Made by a program: the position numbers and the translations under genes
Source: Neorhizobium sp. UBA3556
GTDB taxonomy: Bacteria; Pseudomonadota; Alphaproteobacteria; Rhizobiales; Rhizobiaceae
Length of the DNA stretch: 64,000 nucleotides
NCBI GenBank assembly: GCA_002376235.1
Contig: DFNX01000001.1
Location: forward strand, 62,001-126,000
Reading direction: 5' to 3'
Notes under the pieces: model-generated
What the model saw: only the letters and a program-made list of their open reading frames with translations
What the model was told of the DNA's origin: nothing
The model's database searches: none
Shown: one piece after another, positions 25,814 through 33,310 of the stretch
Layout of the letters: each line of letters opens with the position of its first letter
How positions within the stretch are numbered: the first letter of the stretch is position 1

Positions 25814-25892
25814 TCGCTCCGCCCGCACAGTCTGCACATTGTTGTTAGTCTATGATCATCGAGCCATTTTGACGCACCCCAGGGATGTCGCC

Positions 25893-25906
25893 TTGATGTT
25901 GATCAA
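25893..25906 (-). promoter_or_regulatory. FNR/FixK box upstream of the GNAT-like gene
   Basis: TTGAT-GTTG-ATCAA is a perfect anaerobox, centred at 25899.5. A -10-like CAAAAT lies at 25871-25866 on the minus strand. It would start transcription near 25859, about 41 bases from the box centre, as in class II activated promoters. Confidence 0.75.
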
Positions 25907-25941
25907 CTGCAGGCTGGAATACCGTGACAATAGGGCGCAAT

Positions 25942-26496
25942 CTATTGCAGCGCCCTGCCGCGAAGGCGAGATGACATCTTGGTTCCTGAACTGCGATTAA
26001 ACCTTCCCGCCAGGCCAACGGCGCCCCCGAGAAGGGCGGCAACGACCGCACCGATAAACACGCCAAACCCGCCCCACACTCCACCGGCAATGCTGATGGG
26101 CAAAGCGGGCACGAAGTCTCGCCAGACATTCGCCAAAAGCCTTTGATCCGCTTGCCGGATGATCATGAGAGGTCTCAAGATCGGCGAAGCGGCGGACAGA
26201 TCTTCCAACTGCTCGGAAAACGCTTGGTACCGGGCGAAGCTTCTTCGCATTCCATCGCCCTGCTGCCGGAGAAAACTCTCTTGCGACATGGCGTAGACGT
26301 TCAGCGCGGCCTGTCGGTCAAGACCTGCGTGGTTGGCCTGTTCGTCGAAAACCTGGATGATTGTTGTCAGCTCATCGATGGCACCGGCAAGACGCTGCCG
26401 ATATTGCTGCGCAAATTCCGGCGCCTGCGAAAACAGCACCCCGAAAGACGCAATAATGAGAATTACTAGCACCCGGCGAACAAGAAACACGGCCAA
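25942..26496 (-). CDS. DUF2937 family membrane protein
   Basis: The 184-residue protein begins with a helix (VRRVLVILIIASFGVLFSQAPEFAQQYRQRLAGAIDEL) and has a second long hydrophobic stretch near residues 130-160 (ISIAGGVWGGFGVFIGAVVAALLGGAVGLAG). A coiled, polar middle with FEQLEDLSA-like periodicity lies between them, as in the DUF2937 family of inner-membrane proteins. The role is unknown. It ends just before the FixK box that appears to serve the next gene. Confidence 0.75.
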   Translation of the reverse strand: MAVFLVRRVLVILIIASFGVLFSQAPEFAQQYRQRLAGAIDELTTIIQVFDEQANHAGLDRQAALNVYAMSQESFLRQQGDGMRRSFARYQAFSEQLEDLSAASPILRPLMIIRQADQRLLANVWRDFVPALPISIAGGVWGGFGVFIGAVVAALLGGAVGLAGRFNRSSGTKMSSRLRGRALQ

Positions 26497-26567
26497 CCCT
26501 CGGCTTCATTATACCGATAAACGAATCCCGATCGCAAAAGTTGCAATACGAGTTGGCGACAGACGCG

Positions 26568-27797
26568 TTACGACTTCGGTCCGGGCTCCCTGATCCGTTC
26601 CATTCTGAAGCCGAGACCGATCAACCGGCCGGAAAGATGCGCCAATATCGGCCATCGAGCGATCCCGCGGATGAAACCGGGCGGCCCCTTGCGCTTGGCC
26701 GCGTCCGCTTGATCCGCGCGTCGGCCGCTTCGCATCATCAACTGTAGCTTCTGGGTTGCGCGTGTCGGGAAAAGGCGCCGCTTCTCTACCGCCGCAAGAT
26801 CCTTATCGGAAAGCCTGCCTTCGAGAAGTGGCTCCGCGAGGATGTTTGCGGCCGCAACGGCATCCTGAATGGCAAGGTTTACCCCCACGCCGCCAATCGG
26901 CGACATGGCATGCGCAGCGTCCCCGATGCAGATCAATCCCGATCGCCACCATTGCCTGAGGCGATCGATCCGCACGGTCAGAAGGCTCGTATCATTGAAA
27001 GAACGAATTTCTTCCATGCGTGACGCAGGCAGCGGCGACACGTCAGCCACCATCTTTCGGAACACCTCGATACCCTGGTCGCAGATTTCGGCAAACGTCG
27101 TCCGACGGATGACATAACCGCATTGCCAATAGTCACCGCGATCGATCAGGACGAGACCCTGTCTCGGACCGGCATGTCCCATCACCTCATTGGGGTCGCC
27201 CTCCCTTTTCGAGAGCTTCATCCAGACAACTTCGCTCGGCGCACCAAAATTTTCTACGCGCAGCCCGGCCTTGGCGCGAATGATGGAATTGCGACCATCC
27301 GCACCGACAACGAGGTCACTCTCGATCTGGATCTCCCCATCAGGCGTGCCGGCGACGAGACCGGAAACCTTGCCTTCAACGTCGAGGATACGGATGACCT
27401 CGCCCTTCATAATGAGCCTGAAATTGGGAAACTTCCGCGCGGATGCCGCGAGAAAATTCAGGAAATCCCATTGCGGCATGAAGGCGATGAAGCGGTTCTT
27501 CACCGGCAGGCGGGAAAAATCCGCGATCGTGATCGTCCGTCCGCCCATTTCGGCCGAGAGCCTTTCCGCCCGCGTGTGCGGAAGCGCGAGAAACGCGTCG
27601 ATCAGGCCAAGCTGGCCGATGACCTCAAGCGTCGAAGGATGGATGGTATCGCCGCGAAAATCCCGCAGGAAATCCGCATGTTTTTCGATAACGGTGACAT
27701 CCACGCCTGTCCGCGCCAGAAGGAAGCCGAGCATCAGTCCGGCAGGGCCGGCACCGGCAATGACACACGTCGTCTTGATCTTCACGATTTCGCTCAT
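26568..27797 (-). CDS. FAD-dependent monooxygenase (UbiH/PHBH type)
   Basis: The 409-residue enzyme shows the N-terminal FAD dinucleotide fold VIAGAGPAGLMLGFLLARTG, the DG motif ADGRNSIIRAKAG, and the GD motif GDAAHAMSPIGGVGVNLAIQDA. It belongs to the aromatic-hydroxylase flavoproteins (PF01494) that add oxygen to aromatic or quinone substrates using NAD(P)H. No membrane segment. The substrate is unclear, as it is not next to ubiquinone or aromatic degradation genes. It is divergent from dxr. Confidence 0.88.
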   Translation of the reverse strand: MSEIVKIKTTCVIAGAGPAGLMLGFLLARTGVDVTVIEKHADFLRDFRGDTIHPSTLEVIGQLGLIDAFLALPHTRAERLSAEMGGRTITIADFSRLPVKNRFIAFMPQWDFLNFLAASARKFPNFRLIMKGEVIRILDVEGKVSGLVAGTPDGEIQIESDLVVGADGRNSIIRAKAGLRVENFGAPSEVVWMKLSKREGDPNEVMGHAGPRQGLVLIDRGDYWQCGYVIRRTTFAEICDQGIEVFRKMVADVSPLPASRMEEIRSFNDTSLLTVRIDRLRQWWRSGLICIGDAAHAMSPIGGVGVNLAIQDAVAAANILAEPLLEGRLSDKDLAAVEKRRLFPTRATQKLQLMMRSGRRADQADAAKRKGPPGFIRGIARWPILAHLSGRLIGLGFRMERIREPGPKS

Positions 27798-27924
27798 CGC
27801 TCCATTTGGCTCCCATTCGCCCCCGGATCAAGCCATATCCGATCACATCTGCCGCGTCGTGAGCGCTCTTGTGGCAGCCATCGTTCGCTTGTAGACCAAC
27901 CGCAACTGTGAATATGGAAACGGC

Positions 27925-29112
27925 ATGGCAGATATGGATAGACGCCGCATCAGCATTCTCGGGTCGACCGGCTCGATCGGTGTCAATACGCTCGACGTCG
28001 TCGCCCAGTTGGGTGGACGCGATGCTTTCGACATTGTCGCGATTACCGGCAACAGCAATGTCGCTCTGCTTGCCGAACAAGCCAGGGCATTTGGCGCGCG
28101 CCTCGCCGTCACGGCAGACGACAAGCAATACGCCACGCTGAAGGATGCGCTCGCCGGAACCGGCATCGAGGTTGCAGCCGGCCGAGCGGCACTGGTCGAA
28201 GCCGGTCAGCGCCCATCCGACTTGGTCATGGCCGCGATCGTCGGCACTGCAGGTCTTGCCCCAACACTTGCAGCCGCAGAGCGTGGCGCCGATATCGCGC
28301 TTGCCAACAAGGAATGCCTGGTTTCGGCCGGCGAACTCTTCGTCAAGGCGGTGACGAACGGCGGCGGCAAGCTCATTCCCGTCGACAGCGAGCACAGCGC
28401 GATATTCCAGTCACTGGAAGAAGACCAGCGTCAGGCCGTCGAGCGTATCGTCCTGACGGCATCCGGCGGCCCCTTCCGCACCTGGAGCCGCGAGCAGATG
28501 GCGAATGTCACCGCCGATGTCGCCCGCGCTCATCCCAACTGGTCGATGGGCCTCAAGATCTCGATCGGCAGCGCTTCGATGTTCAACAAGGCGTTGGAGA
28601 TGATCGAGGCCAAACACCTATTCGGTGTGAGGCCGGAACAGATCGAGGTGATCGTCCATCCGCAGTCGATCATCCATTCCATGGTGGGTTACACCGATGG
28701 CTCAGTTCTGGCCCAGCTCGGCTGCCCCGACATGCGCACCGCCATCGGCTATGCCCTGACCTATCCGGACCGCCCCGCGCTCGATGTCGAACGACTGGAC
28801 TTTGCCAAGCTGGCAAGGCTGGATTTCGAGGCACCGGACGAAGCGCGTTTTCCGGCACTAAGGCTTGCTCGTACCGCCATGGATCGCGGCGGCGTGCAGG
28901 GCGCGGTGATGAATGCGGCGGAAGAAACCGCCTTCAATGCCTTCGTTGAGAAGCGGATCGGCTTTCTGCAGATGGCCGACATCGCTGAAGAGGTGATGGA
29001 AGAAATGGTCGGATATGGCTCGGCCATTACCATGGACGACGTTTTTGCCTCCGACGCGGAAGCCCGGCGGCGTGCGGCGGATGTGATCGCGAAGATGGAA
29101 ATGGCGGCTTGA
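27925..29112 (+). CDS. dxr: 1-deoxy-D-xylulose 5-phosphate reductoisomerase
   Basis: The 395-residue enzyme of the non-mevalonate isoprenoid pathway shows the NADPH motif ILGSTGSIGVNTLDV, ALANKECLVSAG, the metal and substrate segment PVDSEHSAIFQ, and ASGGPFRTW. The conserved VHPQSIIHSMV is also present. It converts DXP to 2-C-methyl-D-erythritol 4-phosphate. ATG at 27925 or 27934 are both possible starts. A palindromic element begins 9 bases after its stop. Confidence 0.97.
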   Translation: MADMDRRRISILGSTGSIGVNTLDVVAQLGGRDAFDIVAITGNSNVALLAEQARAFGARLAVTADDKQYATLKDALAGTGIEVAAGRAALVEAGQRPSDLVMAAIVGTAGLAPTLAAAERGADIALANKECLVSAGELFVKAVTNGGGKLIPVDSEHSAIFQSLEEDQRQAVERIVLTASGGPFRTWSREQMANVTADVARAHPNWSMGLKISIGSASMFNKALEMIEAKHLFGVRPEQIEVIVHPQSIIHSMVGYTDGSVLAQLGCPDMRTAIGYALTYPDRPALDVERLDFAKLARLDFEAPDEARFPALRLARTAMDRGGVQGAVMNAAEETAFNAFVEKRIGFLQMADIAEEVMEEMVGYGSAITMDDVFASDAEARRRAADVIAKMEMAA

Positions 29113-29120
29113 GGCCGTGA

Positions 29121-29298
29121 GATCCCCTCACCAACAGAATCCAAGACTTAGCTGAAGCTAAGATCTTTGCAACCTCTCCCACAAGAGGAGAGGTAAGGCA
29201 TCGAGCTTGCGGCAAGGTTATCTCTCCCTCTGCGGGAGAGATAACGATTTCAACATCTTAGCTTTAGATAAGTGTTAGAAATCGCAAGTGAGGGGATT
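29121..29298. repeat. Palindromic intergenic element, MITE- or RIME-like
   Basis: About 178 bp between dxr and hemA is a nested set of inverted repeats. The outer ends 29121-29131 and 29288-29297 pair over about 10 bases. Arms near 29146-29164 and 29256-29274 (ACTTAGCTGAAGCTAAGAT and its partner) pair with a few mismatches. Two short inner hairpins contain AGAGGAGAGG and GGGAGAGATAA. It could fold into one long hairpin and act as a terminator for both flanking genes. No protein is encoded. Confidence 0.7.
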
Positions 29299-29311
29299 GA
29301 CCTCCAGCCAA

Positions 29312-30526
29312 TCAAGCCACGTGCCGGGCCAGTGCGCAGCGCGACCACAGCTGATGCAGTGAACCGACCAGATGTTCCAGATCCGCATCGGAATGCAGCG
29401 GGGTGGGCGTGATGCGCAGACGTTCGGTCTTGCGCGGCACGGTCGGATAGTTGATCGGCTGCACATAGATGTTGCAGTTGTCCATCAGAAGATCAGAGAT
29501 CCACTTGCACTTGGCCGCATCGCCGACCATGACCGGCACGATATGGCTCGGGTTCGGCATATGCGGAATGCCCTGAGCATCCAGCATGCCGCGTAGCTTG
29601 CGCACACGCTCCTGATGGCGCGCGCGCTCCATCTGGCTGACCTTCAGATGCCTGATCGAAGCGATCGCACCGGCAGCAAGCGCCGGCGGCAGCGACGTCG
29701 TGAAGATGAAGCCGGAGGCAAACGAACGGACGAAATCGCAAAGCGCAGCTGACGCGGTGATATAACCGCCCATCACGCCGAACGCCTTGGCGAGCGTGCC
29801 CTCGATGATCGTCACGCGGTCCATCAGGCCTTCGCGCTCGGCAATGCCGCCGCCGCGCGGGCCATACATACCGACCGCATGCACTTCATCGAGATAGGTC
29901 ATCGCGCCATACTTGTCGGCGAGATCACAGATCTCCTTGATCGGCGCGATATCGCCGTCCATGGAATAAACGCTCTCGAACGCGATCATCTTCGGCGCCT
30001 TCGGATCGGCTGCCGCAAGCTTGGCTTCCAGATCGACGAGGTCGTTATGCTTCCAGATCACCCGCTCGCACTTGCCGTGGCGGATCCCCTCGATCATCGA
30101 GGCATGGTTCAGCGCATCGGAGAAGATGATCAGGCCGGGGATCTTCTGGCCGAGCACGCCGAGCGTCGCCCAGTTCGACATATAGCCGGAATTGAAGATC
30201 AGGCCGGCTTCCTTGCCGTGCAGGTCTGCGAGTTCGCGCTCAAGCAGAACGTGGTAGTGGGTGGTGCCAGAAATATTCCGGGTGCCTCCCGCACCCGCGC
30301 CACAGTGATCTATGGCTTCGTGCATGGCGGCAATCACCGCCGGATGCTGGCCCATACCCAGATAGTCGTTGGAACACCAGACGGTCACATCCTTGGTGCC
30401 ATCGGCAGTGTGGTGCGTCGCTCGCGGAAAGCTGCCGCGCTGTCGTTCGAGATCGGCGAATACGCGGTAACGGCCTTCCTGATGCAGCCCGTCCAGTTCG
30501 CTTTTGAAATATGCCTCGAAATCCAT
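29312..30526 (-). CDS. hemA: 5-aminolevulinate synthase
   Basis: This 404-residue PLP enzyme condenses glycine and succinyl-CoA to 5-aminolevulinate, the first step of heme synthesis in alphaproteobacteria. It has CSNDYLGMGQHP, GSGGTRNISG-like GAGAGGTRNISGTTHYH, DEVHAVGMYG, and the PLP lysine in GTLAKAFGVMGG. Full length. An FNR/FixK box lies about 150 bases upstream with class II geometry, so oxygen control is likely. This heme supply would also serve the FixL-like sensor. Confidence 0.97.
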   Translation of the reverse strand: MDFEAYFKSELDGLHQEGRYRVFADLERQRGSFPRATHHTADGTKDVTVWCSNDYLGMGQHPAVIAAMHEAIDHCGAGAGGTRNISGTTHYHVLLERELADLHGKEAGLIFNSGYMSNWATLGVLGQKIPGLIIFSDALNHASMIEGIRHGKCERVIWKHNDLVDLEAKLAAADPKAPKMIAFESVYSMDGDIAPIKEICDLADKYGAMTYLDEVHAVGMYGPRGGGIAEREGLMDRVTIIEGTLAKAFGVMGGYITASAALCDFVRSFASGFIFTTSLPPALAAGAIASIRHLKVSQMERARHQERVRKLRGMLDAQGIPHMPNPSHIVPVMVGDAAKCKWISDLLMDNCNIYVQPINYPTVPRKTERLRITPTPLHSDADLEHLVGSLHQLWSRCALARHVA

Positions 30527-30674
30527 GCTTACGCTCCAAAATCTGCGTCAGGCTTTTTTGATTTTTGCCAGCTTCCGCGTCAACCCTGAAGAGGCTGATA
30601 ACGCATGCCTGCGGCAATAGGCCCATTTTAGATTTATTCCAATCCAAATCTTAGCGGTAGTCGAAATGTGAAGA

Positions 30675-30688
30675 TTGACCCACATCAA
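30675..30688 (-). promoter_or_regulatory. FNR/FixK box upstream of hemA
   Basis: TTGAC-CCAC-ATCAA, one base off the perfect anaerobox, centred at 30681.5. On the minus strand TAAGAT at 30653-30648 would act as -10, with a start near 30641, about 41 bases from the box centre. The rest of 30527-30916 is an AT-rich gene-free region of 390 bases in which I see no other gene; it must also carry the promoter of the next plus-strand gene. Confidence 0.75.
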
Positions 30689-30916
30689 GCGCGGATTGAA
30701 AAAATTCCAGTCCAACTGGCATGAAGACCTAACTTGGGGCCTACAGTTGAACTTCACGCAAAACGCACCCGCAAGGCGACAAAGCGGCAGCAACATCAGC
30801 AACGCGTATAATAAAACACAATACTCATATGGACTCTTTACAAGCTCGACCTATTGTTCCAACGGAAGCGTCACTCCATCGAAAATGGACGTGACGAAAC
30901 CGAACTGGAGAAAGCC

Positions 30917-31180
30917 ATGAAGAAGGCTCTGATTATGTTGATGGTGGGCGCATCGCTCGCAAGCTGCACCGCCACGGAAAAGGGCGCAGGTATTGGCGCG
31001 GCATCCGGCGCAATTATCGGCGGCGTCGCAACCGGCAATGTCCGTGGCGCAGCAGTTGGCGGCGCCATCGGCGGCGTAGCTGGCGCCCTTATCGGCAACG
31101 TTTCCGAGCAGCCGGGCCAGTGCTACTATCGTGACCGCTACGGTCGCCGTTACGTGGACGATTGCCCGCGCCGCTACTGA
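30917..31180 (+). CDS. Glycine-zipper lipoprotein
   Basis: An 87-residue protein begins MKKALIMLMVGASLASC, a lipoprotein signal with the lipidated cysteine at residue 17. It then has a glycine-zipper stretch (GAGIGAASGAIIGGVATGNVRGAAVGG and on) and ends YYRDRYGRRYVDDCPRRY. Such proteins insert in or under the outer membrane; function unknown. GGAG at 30907-30910 fixes the start. A TATAAT hexamer at 30807-30812 may be the -10 of its promoter, although no good -35 was seen. A terminator follows. Confidence 0.85.
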   Translation: MKKALIMLMVGASLASCTATEKGAGIGAASGAIIGGVATGNVRGAAVGGAIGGVAGALIGNVSEQPGQCYYRDRYGRRYVDDCPRRY

Positions 31181-31222
31181 TTGGCGAAAGTCGACACAAA
31201 GTCATATATTTCAAATATGTGG

Positions 31223-31248
31223 CCCCGAAGTCAGCTTCGGGGTCTTTT
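31223..31248 (+). terminator. Rho-independent terminator
   Basis: Perfect 8-bp arms CCCCGAAG 31223-31230 and CTTCGGGG 31235-31242 around TCAG, followed by TCTTTT. Confidence 0.85.
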
Positions 31249-31366
31249 ATTTCATGAAATCATCATGCAGCAGAGATCAAGGGTACCCCTTTAAGGATTT
31301 TGCGGGTAGAGAGGTTTCAAGCGACCATGAGGGTCTTCACCTAAAGCTCTGATACTTAAGTTGCGT

Positions 31367-33292
31367 ATGGAAAAGAGAAAAGCTGGGAAGACAAGCGACT
31401 GGAGCAGCCGGAGGCGAAGCCTCGCCTGCTTGCTGGCTGGTAGCATTGCTTTGTCGCCCGCCTTTGCGTCTCAGGCCTATGCATTCAAGATTTTCGGCAT
31501 CACCCTTTTCGGCAGCGACGAGGAAACCGTCGAAGTCATCGACCCGGTTCGCTATGAGGCCACCATCGAGACGGGCGATGCAGACGGTGACCTGGCCGAC
31601 CGGCTGAAATCGGCAGCCGCTCTTGTAAATGACGACGAAAAGCCGGTTTCCGGTGATCTCGGCATTATCGTCAAGGCGCGCGAGGACCGTGATCGTCTGG
31701 TGGCTATCCTCTATGAAGAAGCCCGATACGGCGGCATCGTCAACATATCGATCGCCGGAACGGATATCGACCAGCTCCCTCCCAATCCGACCTTCGATCA
31801 CTCAAGGCCGGTTCCCGTTACGGTGAATGTGACGCCGGGTCCTGTATTCAAGCTCGGCTCGGTGCGCTTCGAGGGAGATGCGGCAAGCAGAAATCCCGCA
31901 GATTACGATCTGGAGCCCGGCGGTCCTGCCGGATCGCTGGTCATCCTGAAGGCTGGGGAGAAAATTGTCCTCGACCTGAAGGAGGAAGGGCGTCCGCTGG
32001 CACACCCTCTCCAGCGGCAAATCACTGCGGATCACGCCAAAAACACGGTCGATGTCGTGCTGGGCGCGGTCGGCGGCCCCGTTGCATCCTTTGGCACCGT
32101 GACGGTCAAGGGCGCCCGCGCTGTTAATCCCGATTTCATCCAGCGTTACTCCCGCCTCGACCGGCGCGAGCGTTACTCCCCCGAACAGCTGAAAAAAGCC
32201 TCCGAGCGCCTGCGCCAGCTCGGTGTGTTTTCCAGCATCAGCATTCACGAAGCTGACAGCCTTGCGCCCGACGGCTCCCTGCCGCTGGCGATCGAGGTCT
32301 CCGAGGGCAAGTTCCGCTATTTCGGCTTAGGCCTGGAATACGCGTCGACGGATGGTGCAGGGGTTCAGGGCTATTGGGGACATCGCAACCTGTTCGGCCA
32401 GGCCGAATCGCTGCGGTTCGAAGGCGCCGTTTCCGGCATCGGCGCAGCCGACGTGACGACATTTGATTATTCCGCCGGCATTACCTTCACAAAGCCTGGC
32501 TTCTATGTCCCGGAAGCGACTTTCATCTCCAAGCTCGAAGCCAAGAGTGAAAATCCGGACGATATCTACGAAGCCCAATCGATTACCTATTCCGCAGGGA
32601 TCGCTTACGAACTCAACCCGACGGACAAGATAACTGCTGGCGGCGAGATCTCCTATATCCGCGCCGACGACGCCTTTGACCGCAATGACTACCTGACATT
32701 CAGCCTGCCGGTATCCTTCGAACGAGACACCCGGGACAACAAGCTTGACCCGACCGAGGGATATTACGGAACGGTCTCCGCCAAACCGAGTTATGAGGCG
32801 CTGAAGGGCAATGTCTTCTCGTCATTCGAGGGTTCGATTTCCGGCTATTATGGACTTGGAGCCGAAGACAAGGTGGTTCTCGCAGCCCGGTTGGGCGCAG
32901 GCACGCTGGTTGGAACTGGCGACCTGCAGGACATTCCGGTCACGCGCCGGTTCTATCAGGGCGGTGGCGGTTCAGTCCGGGGCTACAGCTACCGCGAGAT
33001 ATCGCCCTATAATAGCGATGGCGATGCGTTAGGTGGCCGCTCTTATATATTGGCGTCTTTCGAAACGCGCGTAAAAGTGTCAGAGAAGATCGGCATTGTT
33101 CCGTTTGTAGACGTCGGAACGGTGGCAACCGAAATCGTGCCTGATTTCTCTGATATTCGTGCGGGTGCAGGTTTGGGTTTGCGTTACGCAACGCCCTTTG
33201 GTCCCATCCGCCTGGATTTCGCAGTTCCGCTCAAGCGCTATGACGGTGGAAATTCGTTCGGTATCTATGCTGGCATCGGCCAGGCTTTCTAA
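31367..33292 (+). CDS. tamA: TamA-like outer membrane assembly protein (Omp85 family)
   Basis: About 641 residues with a signal peptide (LACLLAGSIALSPAFASQAYA) and POTRA-type repeats in the N-terminal half (about 60-300). A C-terminal 16-strand barrel of the Omp85 type ends with the family motifs GGGSVRGYSY, FVDVGTV and GLGLRYATPFGPIRLDFAVPL. With TamB, encoded 18 bases downstream, it forms the translocation and assembly module that helps insert outer membrane proteins or move phospholipids. The ATG at 31367 was chosen; the frame also has a TTG at 31361. Confidence 0.9.
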   Translation: MEKRKAGKTSDWSSRRRSLACLLAGSIALSPAFASQAYAFKIFGITLFGSDEETVEVIDPVRYEATIETGDADGDLADRLKSAAALVNDDEKPVSGDLGIIVKAREDRDRLVAILYEEARYGGIVNISIAGTDIDQLPPNPTFDHSRPVPVTVNVTPGPVFKLGSVRFEGDAASRNPADYDLEPGGPAGSLVILKAGEKIVLDLKEEGRPLAHPLQRQITADHAKNTVDVVLGAVGGPVASFGTVTVKGARAVNPDFIQRYSRLDRRERYSPEQLKKASERLRQLGVFSSISIHEADSLAPDGSLPLAIEVSEGKFRYFGLGLEYASTDGAGVQGYWGHRNLFGQAESLRFEGAVSGIGAADVTTFDYSAGITFTKPGFYVPEATFISKLEAKSENPDDIYEAQSITYSAGIAYELNPTDKITAGGEISYIRADDAFDRNDYLTFSLPVSFERDTRDNKLDPTEGYYGTVSAKPSYEALKGNVFSSFEGSISGYYGLGAEDKVVLAARLGAGTLVGTGDLQDIPVTRRFYQGGGGSVRGYSYREISPYNSDGDALGGRSYILASFETRVKVSEKIGIVPFVDVGTVATEIVPDFSDIRAGAGLGLRYATPFGPIRLDFAVPLKRYDGGNSFGIYAGIGQAF

Positions 33293-33310
33293 AGAGGCAG
33301 CTACACAACC

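Noticed and set aside
30675..30920. An open frame in the hemA upstream region
   Set aside because: Its composition is unlike coding sequence and it overlaps the FixK box and the start of the glycine-zipper lipoprotein gene.
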